The position numbers were made by a program, and so were the translations under genes. Under the pieces are notes generated by a model that did not search any database, had not been told where the DNA came from, and saw only the letters and a list, made by a program, of their open reading frames with translations. From an uncultured Gemmatimonadota bacterium (GTDB taxonomy: Bacteria; Latescibacterota; UBA2968; UBA8231), in the NCBI GenBank assembly GCA_903893785.1, contig CAITNQ010000174.1, positions 1 to 33,335 on the forward strand: a stretch of DNA of 33,335 nucleotides, given 5' to 3'. Each line of letters starts with the position of its first letter. The first letter of the stretch is position 1. This document shows, piece after piece, positions 23,321 through 33,335 of this stretch.

Positions 23321-25553
23321 TCTGCACCTCGATCGTCGCCGTGGCGCCCTGTCCGGGCCCCGGGCTGCTCAAGGTCACGCGGCCGCGGTTAGCGGACAGG
23401 AACACTGCGAACGAGTGTAGACCGAAGCCGTTGCCCTGTGGTTTGGTGGTGAAACCCGCACTCATCACCCGTTCGCGATGCTCGTTCTGGACACCACAGC
23501 CGTTATCCGTGACCGTAACCCGCGCCCCTTCGGGCAGCGGTTCCACGTCGATACGCACATGGCCATCGGCGTGCCCTTCACAGGCTTCCACGCCATTCTT
23601 GATGACGTTGACCACGCCGTTATACAGCTGGCTTCGGTGGTGCGTGATTTCGGCGCGCTCGGGCAGGTTCAGCGACAGTGTGGGCCCGCCGGGTGGCAGG
23701 CTGATGCCGGCCGCTGCTTCCCGCACCAGGGCGACCAGGTCGAAGGCTTCGGGGATCATGGCCTCGCGCGCGTCGCGGAAGCTCTGCTGCTGGTGGCGGA
23801 TGGTCTGCTGGATAATGTCCTTGATGCGCCGGATCTCGGCGGTGCTGTCGCGCAACCGCGGTACGGTTCGGTCGACCAGGACGGCCCGGAAACGCGCCAA
23901 CATGTCCGGATCGCTGGCGGCAGCCAGACGGTCGAACACCACCGGGTACTGCTCGGTACTGCGGACAATGCTGTCCAGGTCGAGCAGCGAGCTGTCCAGG
24001 CGGGTGATTGAGTTACCGACGTTGTGCAGGTACCCTCCGGCGGCCTCGAACATGCCGCGGGCATAGGCCAACTCAGCTTCCTTCTCGTGCATCTTGGCCC
24101 GGACCTCGGTCTCAACCAGCGCCCGCGACCGCTCGTCCAATTCGTCGGCCATCTGGGTGAAGGTACGGGTCAGGTCATCCAACTCGGCCAAGCCACTGTT
24201 GGGCAGGTCAACCTGCCGGGCACCCGAACCCAGGGCCCGGGCCGCCCGCGCCAGGCTGGCGGCGGGGTCCGCGATGGCCTGGGTCATCGACCTGGCGCGG
24301 CGCCGCAGGAGCAGGAAGAAGAACAGGTAGAAGACCAGCATCACGCCAATCAATCCGTACCCGATGCGCTGCGAGAGCGTCGACACCTCGTTGACTGATC
24401 GCAGCACCTCGTCGGCTTCAATCAGAACGAAGAGCTTCCAACCGGTGACATCCACCGGTTGCTGCACGACGAACAGGGAATTGCCGCGCGCCGTAGCGAA
24501 CTCCTTGACGGTGGCGCTGTCGTCGTAGATGGACCGGAACACCGCGGCAATGGCGGCGTCGCGGTTCTTCAGCAGGTTGAACTCCTCGGGTTTGAGCTGC
24601 TCTTTGGCGATGGCACTGTCGTAGACGTGTCGTTTCAGCTCCCGCAGACCGAGGATTTCCTCGGTGCGCTCGCCCATGGCCAGGACCATACCTGAACCGT
24701 CGGCGAGGAAGCCATTGGCGCCCCACGGCAGGCGCTGGGCCAGAACGCTCTCGGCGATGTTGGTGGTGGTCACGTCGAGCCCCACCACCCCGACGAGCGT
24801 GTCCGCTTGGTACACCGGGGCCACGCAGGAGAGCATCCACCCCTGCCCGGCCGGATCGAGGTAGACCCCGGTCCACACCGGCTTGCGTTCCGGGTTGTGA
24901 CTGGCATCGGCCAGATAGTAGAAGTTGTACTCGACCATACGCAGGTTGGCCGGGTACTGCTTGTACACCTCCGGGATGAACGGGTACAGTCGGTTCATGT
25001 TGTCCGGCGTGTTCAGATACGCGGCGGCCACGTGCGGGTTGTCGCGGACCATGTGTCGGTACAGCGGGTCGAGCGCTGCTGTCAACCGAGCCTTCTCTTT
25101 CTGGTCTGCCGTCAGCCGGTCTGCACCGACGAAGAACAGTGAACTCAGGCTGTCCCGGTTGGTCTGGTACAGCGCGCCCGTGGGCGCCACCGCAAAACGC
25201 GGTGGGTCGCCCGCCACGTGGTAGTCGGCGGGACGGGTGAAGAGATCGGCGTGGGCTTGGGCGAAGAAGGCTGTCTCGCGCTGCACGTTGCGAAAGTCGG
25301 TGCTGATCAGGTCGGCCTGCTTGCGGACCAGGTGCGGCATGACCGCAGTCACCTCGCTGCGCAGGGTCGCCACGGTCTGCTGGCGGGTGTAGCTGTTGAC
25401 GGCGAAGTAGATCACCAGCAGCAGCAACTCAATCGACAGAATGGGAATCAGTGCACCAAGGGCATAGTGCCGGAAAATGAACCGCGCCAGCGGCGTTTCG
25501 GCCGACGCGACCTCGGTGGCTGACGTGGTTGACGGGGTGGCGGTTGGCGCCAT
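23313..25553 (-). CDS. dCache-HAMP sensor kinase with HNVGN-type H-box
   Basis: The 746-residue protein has a TM helix at about 31-52, a periplasmic sensor (55-395) of double-Cache type ([35 protein letters not shown]), a second TM at about 397-416 and a HAMP/coiled coil to 500. The kinase core lacks a canonical HExxxP box; instead [12 protein letters not shown] at 507-517 gives His510 as the probable phosphosite. The ATPase domain has N-box [10 protein letters not shown] (649-658), DNGCGV (683-688) and [13 protein letters not shown] (702-714). HNVGN-type kinases of this kind are usually encoded beside a response regulator, which fits the overlapping REC-hybrid gene. Dcache ligands are typically amino or organic acids, but the ligand here is unknown. 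The Shine-Dalgarno site is weak. The 242-bp gap before it has no gene; a GGCC-AAT inverted repeat lies at 25680-25706. Confidence 0.9.
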   Translation of the reverse strand: MAPTATPSTTSATEVASAETPLARFIFRHYALGALIPILSIELLLLVIYFAVNSYTRQQTVATLRSEVTAVMPHLVRKQADLISTDFRNVQRETAFFAQAHADLFTRPADYHVAGDPPRFAVAPTGALYQTNRDSLSSLFFVGADRLTADQKEKARLTAALDPLYRHMVRDNPHVAAAYLNTPDNMNRLYPFIPEVYKQYPANLRMVEYNFYYLADASHNPERKPVWTGVYLDPAGQGWMLSCVAPVYQADTLVGVVGLDVTTTNIAESVLAQRLPWGANGFLADGSGMVLAMGERTEEILGLRELKRHVYDSAIAKEQLKPEEFNLLKNRDAAIAAVFRSIYDDSATVKEFATARGNSLFVVQQPVDVTGWKLFVLIEADEVLRSVNEVSTLSQRIGYGLIGVMLVFYLFFFLLLRRRARSMTQAIADPAASLARAARALGSGARQVDLPNSGLAELDDLTRTFTQMADELDERSRALVETEVRAKMHEKEAELAYARGMFEAAGGYLHNVGNSITRLDSSLLDLDSIVRSTEQYPVVFDRLAAASDPDMLARFRAVLVDRTVPRLRDSTAEIRRIKDIIQQTIRHQQQSFRDAREAMIPEAFDLVALVREAAAGISLPPGGPTLSLNLPERAEITHHRSQLYNGVVNVIKNGVEACEGHADGHVRIDVEPLPEGARVTVTDNGCGVQNEHRERVMSAGFTTKPQGNGFGLHSFAVFLSANRGRVTLSSPGPGQGATATIEVQNA

Positions 25554-25795
25554 GGCGTGGGTTCATCCCGAATGGGTGACGACGTGCGGTCCGCGAACGC
25601 GGGAACAACGGCCGGCATAGTCCGGGCTCGGTCAAAGCAAAATGAGGGCCACATCCCAAGGGACGGTTCAAGTTTTTGGGGCCGTTATGGTTGTGACTCA
25701 ATGGCCGGGCTCGGCGTGGGGGCGGGCTTCCGGGGCCGCCGCGATCTGGCGACCCGTCCAACGCGCTTTGGTGGGCCGGCTCATCGCCCCGCAGG

Positions 25796-28700
25796 TCAAA
25801 CGGGCGGCGTAAACCCCGGCAACCAGCGTCCCAACGCCTCGGCCAGGCGCTTGGGGTTCACCGGTTTGCCGACGAAGTCATTCATTCCGGCCGCGAGGCA
25901 CTGCTCGCGGTCGCCCTGCAGCGCATGGGCGGTCATGGCGATTACGGGTATGGCGTGGTTGCGTACCGCCGAACCGGGGTCGCGGATCTCGCGCGTGGCA
26001 CCCAGACCATCGAGCACCGGCATCTGCACGTCCATGAACACCAAGTCATAGGGCACCGAAGCAAGCGCTGCCACCGCCTCCTGCCCATCGCCCACGGCGT
26101 CCGCGCTCACGCCGAGTTTGCGCAGCAGGCCCAGCGCCACGCGTTGGTTGACGCTGTTGTCCTCGGCCACGAGGACGCGGAAGCGGCGGGCGGGCTCCGC
26201 GGCCACGGGAACCGCCCGCTGATCGACGGCGGCCCCGGCAGTAGCGTCAGCCGGGCCGAAGAGCCGGCGCAGCGCCCCGACCAGTTCCTGTCGCCGGACG
26301 GGCTTGGCCAGCCGGGCAGCGACGCCCGGGACCTCGCCCCACTGTGTGGCCCCGGCGGTCCCCAAGGGCGCCATCAACAGAACGCGTGTCCCCCGCAGGC
26401 TCTCCTCGGCACTGATCACAGCAGCCACCGAAGCGCCATCCACTTCAGGCATGTCGGTATCGATCAGTGCCGTCGCGTACGGGCGGCCCTCGGCGGCCGC
26501 CTGTCGCAGTCGGCTCAACGCCTGCAGTCCATCCCTGGCCTCGTCCACGGTCAGTCCGCAGGCCCGCAGGTGACGGCCCAGGAGGCGGCGGCAGCCGGCG
26601 TTGTCGTCCACCACCAGCAGGCGTGAGCCGCGGGCGTGGTCGGGCACCTCCGGGCTGTCGGCAAGGTCGGATGCAGTACTCTCGGCGGCGCTGAGTCGGA
26701 CCGTAAAAACGAACTCGGAACCTACCCCCTCGGCGCTGGTGGCGGTGATGTGGCCGCCCATGAGCTCCACGAGTTGCCGGGTGATGGCCAACCCTAGTCC
26801 GGTGCCGCCATAGCGGCGCGTCGTGGACGCATCGACCTGGGTGAACTTTTCGAACAGCGAGCTCATCTTGGCCGCCGGAATGCCGATGCCCGTGTCGCGC
26901 ACAGAGAACCTGAAAGTGAGGTTGTCACCCTCCCGTTCGGCCAGACCGAGACAGGTCTCCACCTCGCCGTGGTGGGTGAACTTGACGGCGTTGCCCACCA
27001 GGTTGGTCAGTATCTGGCGCAGGCGGCCGGGGTCACCGCGGGCCGCCTGCGGCGTGCCAGGCTCGACGCCGGCCAGCAGTTCCAGCCCCCGTTCACCGGC
27101 CGGCAGGGCGAGACCGGTCACCACGTCCTCGAGCAGGCCCTCAAGATTGAAGTCGACCGCCTCCAGTTCGAGCCGGCCCGCCTCGATCTTGGAGAAATCA
27201 AGGATATCGTTCAGCAGCCCCAGCAGCGCCTCGGCGCTAGTCTGCACGGTCTCGGCATAGCGGCGCTGCTCGTCGTCCAGACGGGTGTCCAGCAGCAGGC
27301 CCGTCATCCCCACCACGCCGTTCATCGGCGTGCGGATCTCATGGCTCATGTTGGCCAGGAACTCGCTCTTGGCCACACTGGCCGCGTCGGCCCGACGGGC
27401 CATCTCGCGCGCGCGGGCCGAGGCTTGCTCGAGCTCGATGACGGCCTGGCGCAGGGCCTGCTCAGTCCGTTGGCGCTGCACGGTCTCCCACAGCACGTCG
27501 GCCAGAAGGGCGACTGCGGTGGCGTCTTCTTCGGTGTACGCGGGCGTCTTCCCGGCGACGCCGACCAGGGCCACGACGCACTCACCGCGTACCAATGGCA
27601 CCACTAGCTCGGTGCGACTGCACGGCGCCTCGGGCGCCAACCAAGGGCAGGGCGTCAACGAGCTACTCTCGTGCCGGATGCAGGGGCGGCGGGTCAGCAC
27701 CGCTTGTTCACAGGCACCGGCCAAAGGCAGGCTGCCCGGACCGGGGCTGGCCAGCGGCACCTGGCTCCACCGGGCCGGCTGCACGACCCCGCCGGTCAGC
27801 GATCGCTGATCGGCGTTCACCTCGACGCAGAAGCCTCCGGGGCTGGCGACGATGTCGCGCAGCAGGGCCAAGCCCTCGTTCTGCAGCTGCTCGGGGTCGA
27901 GACGGGTCGCGGCCGCGATGATCTCGAGTCGTGCCTGGTCAACGCGGGCGGCCCGTCGGCGGCTGGTAATATCGACCAGCACCGCCAGGAACCAGCTGCC
28001 GTCAGCGCCGTCGATGGTCTCGCCGGAGAGCAGACCGTCGATCAGGGCCCCGCTGCCCTGCCTGATGACGACCTCGGTGGCCGGCAATCGGCCCTGAGCG
28101 CGGATCTGTTGACCCATCGCCTGGCGTTGGTCCCGGTCGGCCACCAGGCCCACCTCGGCCTCGGTGCGCCCCAGGGTCTGCTCACGCGGATGGCCGAGGA
28201 CGCCCACAAAGGCGTCGTTAACGTCCTCGAAGGTGCCGGTCTGCAGGTCGATCAGGGCCATCGGTGCCGGGTTGTGGCGGAACAGGTGCTCGAAGCGGCG
28301 CTGGGCCTCGCGTTCGGCACTGACGTCGTGGGCCACCAGGACCAGGCACTCCTGGCCGCTCCATCGGCCCTGCCAAGCGCGGAACTCGACGGGCACCAGA
28401 CGGCCATCGGCGCGGACCAGCGACTGCGGCACCGGGCTCGGGTCGCGGGCCTCGGCGGCCGCGCCCGCATGGGCGCGCAACTGCGCCAGCGCCACGGGCG
28501 CGGCGCCAGCAGGAAAGGACGCGGCGATCGACCGCCCACGGAGTTGCGGCTCGGTATACGACAGGAGGCGCTGCAGAGCGGCGTTGGCGAAGAGCACCTG
28601 GCCGTCCGCATCGACTACCGCGATGCAGTCCCCGACGGTGGCGAAGAAAGCCTGGAAATTGGCGTCGCGCTCGGTCAGGACCGACTGCTGCGCCAGGATG

Positions 28701-30373
28701 CCGGCATCAGTGCGGCGCAGAAGCACGAAAACGAAAGCCCACAGGCCCGTGCACAGCACCACGCCGCCCCCCACGGCCACGGCCACCAGCCAGTCGCGTT
28801 CGGCCATGATCTGGCTGACATCGCGCATGACTACCAGGTGGGCCATGTGGCTGCCCTCCTGGTCGACCAGCGACACGCGCATGACCCGCCAGTCCCGTGG
28901 CGGGATCGTGGTGCTGATCACATTGCCGTCGGGCACGGCTTCAACCGCCCGCAGCGCGGTCCGAGCGCGGGCATCGTCCAGCGGAGCCGAGGCATAGATC
29001 GGGATGTCATCGCCCAAGGCTTCCCACGTCACGCGGTGGCCCTGACGCGCCATGCGCGATTCCCACTGGACCCGGTCCACGGTCTCCTTGGAGACGGTGA
29101 CCACACGCTCGATCGCTTCGGGCAGGTGCACGCCCGCCAAGACGTCGTCGATCTCCTTGCGCAACTGCAGGTAGCCCACGAGCCGCTGGTCGCGGCGTAT
29201 CGGATGCACCACGGTGACCGCCACCGTGCCCGTGGGCGCCAGGCCCAGTCCCCAGGCCATGTCGCCGCTCTCGACGGCGCTCTGCCCTGCGGGGCCGTCC
29301 AACTGGCCGCCGCCCGCGCCCGGATAGCCCGCCTGCCACAAGATGACGCCGACGCTGTCGGCCACCGACAGGGAGCCGGCCCGGTAGTCGGACTGGAGGG
29401 CCGCGAATGCGGGTGCGAGGCTGGCGATGAGCCCGGCGGTGTCGCGGGCTTCCACCGCCCGCGCGAACGAGGGTTCCAGCAGGAGCAGTTCGCCGACGGC
29501 CATCAGGGTGCTGGCCTGGTCCTGCAGGCCACGGGCCACGGTGGCCGAGGCATCGCGCAGGGCCTCGTTGCTGGCTTCGGCTCGGTACCGGTCATGCTGG
29601 ATTACCAGCAGAGCCACGGCGCCACTGATGAGCATCAGCAGAGCCAGCGCCAGAGGGACCATCAGGCGGCTGAGGACCGGACGCAGGGCCGGAGCGGCAG
29701 GGCGCGCGGCAGCAGCCCACCCGGCAGCTATGATGAGGATCAGCAGGGCCAGCGACAGCGGCAGCGCCGTACGGGCCAGCACCTCCAGGCGCCACGACCG
29801 GGCTTCCACATCCACCCCAAGGACGCCCAACACGCGTGGGCTTCCGGGTTCCCGGATGGGCACCAGCGCCGATACCCAAACGCCCCAACGGTCCGTCAAC
29901 GGCCCTTCCGTGAAAGCCTCGGCACCGTCGAACAGCCGTCGCAGCTCTGGCGAAGCCTCGGTGTACACCTCGCCCGGAGGCGAGTTGTCCGGCGAAGACG
30001 GGGGCTCGCTGTCGGCGAAGAAGAACACCTGGCCGTCGGGTCGGCGGCCAAGGACGTAGACGAAGCGGCAGCGAGGGATCGCGTGGCGCGTGGCTGCCAG
30101 CCCCTGCTTGAGCCGCTCGTAGACCGGGCGGGCCAGGTCTGCCGGCGTGCCGCTCAGTTCGCTCAGCTGCCCTGCCAGGGCCGGCGATACAGCCAGCTCG
30201 GCATGCTGTACCAGCTCGCTGCGGGTCTGCGAGCTGGACTGGCGCAGGGCGGTCCAGGATACCAGCACGGCGATTGCGGCCAGCACGACCAGGACCAGAC
30301 TCGACACCGGCCAGTAACGGCGATGCGCTGCCAGCGCTGCTTCCTGCGGGTCGGCGCTGCGTCCCAGATCCAT
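25796..30373 (-). CDS. Large hybrid sensor kinase with two extracytoplasmic sensor blocks
   Basis: The 1525-residue protein has four TM helices (about 22-42, 203-220, 236-258, 528-551) enclosing two separate periplasmic blocks (43-202 and 259-527); the second contains Cache-like strands ([21 protein letters not shown]). In the cytoplasm follow two PAS domains (570-690, 693-805), a GAF domain (820-965), HisKA with His1011 ([15 protein letters not shown]), HATPase (N-box NLVGNAVKF at 1124, [16 protein letters not shown]) and two receivers. REC1 has Asp1305, Lys1357 but Ala1335 in place of the Thr/Ser; REC2 is complete (Asp1448, Thr1481, Lys1503). There is no HPt domain, unlike its neighbours, so it may use an HPt in trans. 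AGGACGGTGAG precedes the ATG. The gene follows the next hybrid after 227 bp without a recognisable site. Confidence 0.9.
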   Translation of the reverse strand: MDLGRSADPQEAALAAHRRYWPVSSLVLVVLAAIAVLVSWTALRQSSSQTRSELVQHAELAVSPALAGQLSELSGTPADLARPVYERLKQGLAATRHAIPRCRFVYVLGRRPDGQVFFFADSEPPSSPDNSPPGEVYTEASPELRRLFDGAEAFTEGPLTDRWGVWVSALVPIREPGSPRVLGVLGVDVEARSWRLEVLARTALPLSLALLILIIAAGWAAAARPAAPALRPVLSRLMVPLALALLMLISGAVALLVIQHDRYRAEASNEALRDASATVARGLQDQASTLMAVGELLLLEPSFARAVEARDTAGLIASLAPAFAALQSDYRAGSLSVADSVGVILWQAGYPGAGGGQLDGPAGQSAVESGDMAWGLGLAPTGTVAVTVVHPIRRDQRLVGYLQLRKEIDDVLAGVHLPEAIERVVTVSKETVDRVQWESRMARQGHRVTWEALGDDIPIYASAPLDDARARTALRAVEAVPDGNVISTTIPPRDWRVMRVSLVDQEGSHMAHLVVMRDVSQIMAERDWLVAVAVGGGVVLCTGLWAFVFVLLRRTDAGILAQQSVLTERDANFQAFFATVGDCIAVVDADGQVLFANAALQRLLSYTEPQLRGRSIAASFPAGAAPVALAQLRAHAGAAAEARDPSPVPQSLVRADGRLVPVEFRAWQGRWSGQECLVLVAHDVSAEREAQRRFEHLFRHNPAPMALIDLQTGTFEDVNDAFVGVLGHPREQTLGRTEAEVGLVADRDQRQAMGQQIRAQGRLPATEVVIRQGSGALIDGLLSGETIDGADGSWFLAVLVDITSRRRAARVDQARLEIIAAATRLDPEQLQNEGLALLRDIVASPGGFCVEVNADQRSLTGGVVQPARWSQVPLASPGPGSLPLAGACEQAVLTRRPCIRHESSSLTPCPWLAPEAPCSRTELVVPLVRGECVVALVGVAGKTPAYTEEDATAVALLADVLWETVQRQRTEQALRQAVIELEQASARAREMARRADAASVAKSEFLANMSHEIRTPMNGVVGMTGLLLDTRLDDEQRRYAETVQTSAEALLGLLNDILDFSKIEAGRLELEAVDFNLEGLLEDVVTGLALPAGERGLELLAGVEPGTPQAARGDPGRLRQILTNLVGNAVKFTHHGEVETCLGLAEREGDNLTFRFSVRDTGIGIPAAKMSSLFEKFTQVDASTTRRYGGTGLGLAITRQLVELMGGHITATSAEGVGSEFVFTVRLSAAESTASDLADSPEVPDHARGSRLLVVDDNAGCRRLLGRHLRACGLTVDEARDGLQALSRLRQAAAEGRPYATALIDTDMPEVDGASVAAVISAEESLRGTRVLLMAPLGTAGATQWGEVPGVAARLAKPVRRQELVGALRRLFGPADATAGAAVDQRAVPVAAEPARRFRVLVAEDNSVNQRVALGLLRKLGVSADAVGDGQEAVAALASVPYDLVFMDVQMPVLDGLGATREIRDPGSAVRNHAIPVIAMTAHALQGDREQCLAAGMNDFVGKPVNPKRLAEALGRWLPGFTPPV

Positions 30374-30600
30374 GTGCTCACCGTCCTGTCGGCGCCGCTG
30401 CCGTGGCGGGCCTGACTGCCCTGCGCTGCGCGATGGCGCGCGGCTCCCGCGCTGCTGCCCGCCACGAGCCCTCCGCTACGGGTGCCGCCGCTACCGGGGC
30501 GCGCCGGGACTCGCCGCCGGCCTCGGAGCGGCTGGCGGCCGGGTCCCACGGGCATGGCGCCGAACGGCGGTCGCCGCGCGCGGCGCCTGGCCAGGAAGGC

Positions 30601-33335
30601 CTAGAGCGTGGCGCCGCTAGCGACACCCACCAACTCCTCCAAGCGCGCCTGGAGTTCCGCCACCCGCATCCGCGAGGTAGCCTGATCCCCCTCCTGCGCT
30701 GCCTGTTCCAGCTGCCGCGCTGCCCGGCTGACGCGGTCGCCGCCGAAGTTGGCTGCCGCCCCCTTTAGGGCATGGGCCTGTCGCGACAGCGCGGGCAGGT
30801 CCCCGCTGTCGAGGGCGGTGCGGATGGCGCTCAGTTGCCGCGGCGCATCCTGGAGGAAGGCGGCCACGATCTCGGCGGCCAAGGCTCTGTCGTCCATCAC
30901 CCGCGCCAGCATGCCGACGCGGTCCCACACCTCAAGGTCGGCATCCGTGACCGAGCCGTCGGCGGGCGGCCGCGACGCGGTCGTCCCGGCGGCCGCTGCC
31001 GCTACCGCGCTGCTGGCGTCGGGCAGCCAGCGACGCAGGACCGCCACCAACTCCGTCGGTACGACCGGCTTGGTGATATAGTCGTTCATGCCGGCGGCCA
31101 AGCAGCGTTCGCGATCGCCGCCCATGGCTCGCGCGGTCATGGCGACAATGGGCACCCGATGGTTGCGCACCTGGCTACCTGTGGACCGGACGGCAGTGGT
31201 GGCCTCCAGACCGTCCATGACCGGCATCTGCACGTCCATGAGCACCAGGTCATAGGGCAGCGACTCCAGGGCGCGAAGTGCCTCGGCACCGTCGGCTACG
31301 GCATCGGCCCTCAGCCCGAGTCGCCGCAGCAGGCCAGTGGCAACCTGCTGGTTCGTGGTGTTGTCCTCCACCACCAGGACGCGCGCTGGCCGGTCGGCAA
31401 AGGTGTTGGCCAGCGCCGTGGCGGGACTTTCCGGCTCTGCCTGGCCAGGCACGGCGAGGCCCAGGCGAACCGTGAATCCGAACTGCGACCCCAGGCCCTC
31501 GCGGCTGACCACGTCGATGCTGCCGCCCATCAGTTCCACCAGCCGACGGCAGATGGCCAGACCCAGCCCAGTACCGCCGTAACGGCGCGTGGTCGACGCG
31601 TCCGCCTGGGTGAAGGGCTGGAAAAGGGCGGCCTGTTGGCCGCCCGGTATGCCGATACCGGTGTCGGCAACGACGAAGCGCAGAACCGCCTGGCCAGGGG
31701 CCGTGGCTACCTGGGACACGTCGATGGCGATGCTGCCTTGGTCGGTGAACTTGAGCGCGTTGCCCACCAGGTTGGTCAGGACCTGGCGCAGTCGCCCCGG
31801 GTCGCCGCGCAGCCAGCGCGGCACGTCGGGCGCCCAGTTTACCCGCAGCTCAAGCCCTTTCGCGCGTGCCTGGGGCACGAAAGCCGCGGTCAGTCCGTTC
31901 ACCTGGTCGACTAGGTCGAATTCCAGTTCCTCCAGTTCCAGCCTGCCGGCCTCGACTTTGGAGAAATCCAGGATGTCGTTGATGATCCCCAGGAGGGTGG
32001 CCGCGCTCGCTTGGACAGTCTGGGCGCAACGCCGTTGCTCCGCCGTCAACTCGGTGTCCAGCAGGAGACCTGTCATGCCGATGACGCCATTCATCGGCGT
32101 GCGGATCTCGTGGCTCATGGTGGCCAGGAACTCCGACTTGGCGGCACTGGCCCGTTCGGCTCTGGCCGCCATGGCCTGAGCCACCCGCGTCTGTTCCTCA
32201 AGGGCCGCATGGCTGCGCTGGAGGGCGACCTCGGCCTGACGTTGCTCGGTGATGTCCTGCGACAGCAGGAGGACGCGGTCGCCGTGCAGGGGCACGGCGC
32301 GGCAGCGGAAGTGCCGGATCTGACCGCCAATGCCCATGTCGTACGGGAAGACCACGGGCTGCTGCCGCGTCAGCACCGTGGCCAGCACCTGCTCGAGCTG
32401 GGCCACGTTGGCGGCCGGCAGCACGTCGCGGAACGCGCGGCCCAGGAAGACACCGGGATCGTGGGCCAGACCGCCCTGCGACGCCCGGTAGTCGATGAAC
32501 CGGCCATCGCTGTCAAGAACGAACAGCAGATCGGGGATGGCGGCCAGCAGGCTCTGGGCGTATGCCTCGCTACGCCGCAGGCGGTCTTCCACTCGCTTGC
32601 GTTCGGTGATGTCCACCAGCATTGCCAGCAGCACCTGCCGCCCCTCGTGGACAACCCGCTCACCGGACAGCAGTCCATCCACGATGGCACCGGTGCGGTG
32701 GCGGATCTGCACCTCGAGGTCAGTGACCCGGCCGTGGGCCCGCAGCTCCTCGGCGACCGCCTCGCGCTGTTGGCGCTCCACCAGCAGGCCCAATGCGTCC
32801 GGTGGCTGCCCGACGAGTTCGTCGCGACGGTAACCGGTGACGGCGGTCAGTGCCTCGTTCACGTCCACGAACCGCCCCTCTCCGCACATCGCCATGGGCG
32901 CCGGGCTACGGCGGAAGAGGTAGTCGAGGCGCTGTCGAGCCTTGCGCTCATGGGTCAGATCGCGAGCCGAGACGATGCGCAGCCGCGCGCCCGGGAAAGC
33001 CGTGCTCCAGACCCGCAGGTGGACGCGGATGGGGTTCCCCTGGAGCGACACCAGCACCTGCTCGACCAGATCGACCGCTTGGGCCGCGCCCGTGTCCGGC
33101 ACGGCGGCGACCGCCGCCCGCGATGCGGCGTCCAGCAGGCCCGCCAGCGGCCGGCCGACGATGGCCTCGGTCCGGTCGCTCAGGAGGCGGTGGGCCGCCT
33201 CATTGGCAAATTCAATCGTGCCATCAGGTCCGGCCGCAAGGACGGCTTCGCTGACCGGACCAAGCAAGGCCTGCAGGCTGGCGTAGCGCGCCGCGGCGGC
33301 ACAGGCCCGGACGTGGCGTCGGCGCCAGCGGCGCA
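30601..33335 (-). CDS. Hybrid sensor kinase PAS-PAS-PAS-HK-REC-HPt (partial, 5' end off window)
   Basis: The reading frame stays open to the right edge, so the N-terminus is missing; the last visible residues (RRWRRRHVRACAAAARY) look like the basic stretch just after a TM helix. The part seen from 33267 has 888 residues with PAS1 (about 5-105), PAS2 (112-222, DITERKR end), PAS3 (232-342), HisKA with His386 ([15 protein letters not shown]), HATPase ([25 protein letters not shown]), an intact REC (Asp678 in LMDVQMP, Lys733) and an HPt with His832 (QAHALKGAAANF). This is the full BarA/ArcB-like phosphorelay order. The TTG at 33267 should not be taken as the start. PAS2 closely resembles the second PAS of the 1525-residue kinase downstream, so the two genes probably arose by duplication. 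Confidence 0.9.
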   Translation of the reverse strand, partial: RRWRRRHVRACAAAARYASLQALLGPVSEAVLAAGPDGTIEFANEAAHRLLSDRTEAIVGRPLAGLLDAASRAAVAAVPDTGAAQAVDLVEQVLVSLQGNPIRVHLRVWSTAFPGARLRIVSARDLTHERKARQRLDYLFRRSPAPMAMCGEGRFVDVNEALTAVTGYRRDELVGQPPDALGLLVERQQREAVAEELRAHGRVTDLEVQIRHRTGAIVDGLLSGERVVHEGRQVLLAMLVDITERKRVEDRLRRSEAYAQSLLAAIPDLLFVLDSDGRFIDYRASQGGLAHDPGVFLGRAFRDVLPAANVAQLEQVLATVLTRQQPVVFPYDMGIGGQIRHFRCRAVPLHGDRVLLLSQDITEQRQAEVALQRSHAALEEQTRVAQAMAARAERASAAKSEFLATMSHEIRTPMNGVIGMTGLLLDTELTAEQRRCAQTVQASAATLLGIINDILDFSKVEAGRLELEELEFDLVDQVNGLTAAFVPQARAKGLELRVNWAPDVPRWLRGDPGRLRQVLTNLVGNALKFTDQGSIAIDVSQVATAPGQAVLRFVVADTGIGIPGGQQAALFQPFTQADASTTRRYGGTGLGLAICRRLVELMGGSIDVVSREGLGSQFGFTVRLGLAVPGQAEPESPATALANTFADRPARVLVVEDNTTNQQVATGLLRRLGLRADAVADGAEALRALESLPYDLVLMDVQMPVMDGLEATTAVRSTGSQVRNHRVPIVAMTARAMGGDRERCLAAGMNDYITKPVVPTELVAVLRRWLPDASSAVAAAAAGTTASRPPADGSVTDADLEVWDRVGMLARVMDDRALAAEIVAAFLQDAPRQLSAIRTALDSGDLPALSRQAHALKGAAANFGGDRVSRAARQLEQAAQEGDQATSRMRVAELQARLEELVGVASGATL

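Noticed and set aside
27671..30415. Very long plus-strand ORF (about 914 codons) opposite the 1525-residue kinase
   Set aside because: Antisense to intact PAS, GAF, HisKA and HATPase domains; no recognisable domain of its own.

Overview
The window is a very GC-rich stretch of a bacterial chromosome. It looks Gram-negative: there is a small outer-membrane beta-barrel protein with a signal peptide and a C-terminal Phe, and a BtuCDF-type importer with a soluble binding protein. The mix of genes (GH116/DUF608 glycosidase, BNR-repeat sialidase-like protein, diverged DapA-like aldolase, UPF0182 protein, large hybrid histidine kinases) recalls PVC-group, Hydrogenedentota-like or similar environmental lineages. 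No phylogenetic marker is present, so the phylum is a guess. I saw no rRNA, tRNA, transposase, integrase or CRISPR array.

Layout. (1) Positions 1-3588, minus strand: a tight btuD-btuF-btuC operon for corrinoid uptake, followed after 38 bp by a gene with 38-residue (114-bp) tandem repeats that runs off the left edge. A good sigma70-like promoter and a leader hairpin lie in front of btuD. (2) 3789-5801, minus: an outer-membrane beta-barrel protein and a TPR-like protein. (3) 5961-11843, minus: sialidase-like protein, GH116 glycosidase, DapA-family aldolase/lyase and Eis-type GNAT acetyltransferase, in that transcription order; neither glycosidase has a signal peptide. (4) 11844-12406: a divergent intergenic region with fourteen 18-bp tandem repeats and a candidate promoter for kup. 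(5) 12407-17326, plus: kup potassium transporter, then a UPF0182 membrane protein, ending at a hairpin between convergent genes. (6) 17445-20197, minus: a flippase of the MOP superfamily and a zinc-ribbon/single-TM protein. (7) 20387-33335, minus: four sensor kinases in a row: a PAS-rich hybrid with HPt (cut at the right edge), a 1525-residue hybrid with two extracytoplasmic sensor blocks and no HPt, a dCache/HAMP kinase with an HNVGN-type H-box, and, overlapping it by 8 nt, a REC-PAS-HK-REC-REC-HPt hybrid.

How the genes may work together. The three importer genes form a complete cobalamin-type ABC transporter. The sialidase-GH116-aldolase-GNAT group looks like an intracellular carbohydrate-processing cluster. 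The kinase block has the parts of a multistep phosphorelay but no separate DNA-binding output regulator inside the window, so its output lies elsewhere. Several automatically chosen long ORF starts (sialidase, UPF0182, flippase, zinc-ribbon protein) are better replaced by internal starts with clear Shine-Dalgarno sites; those starts are used here.
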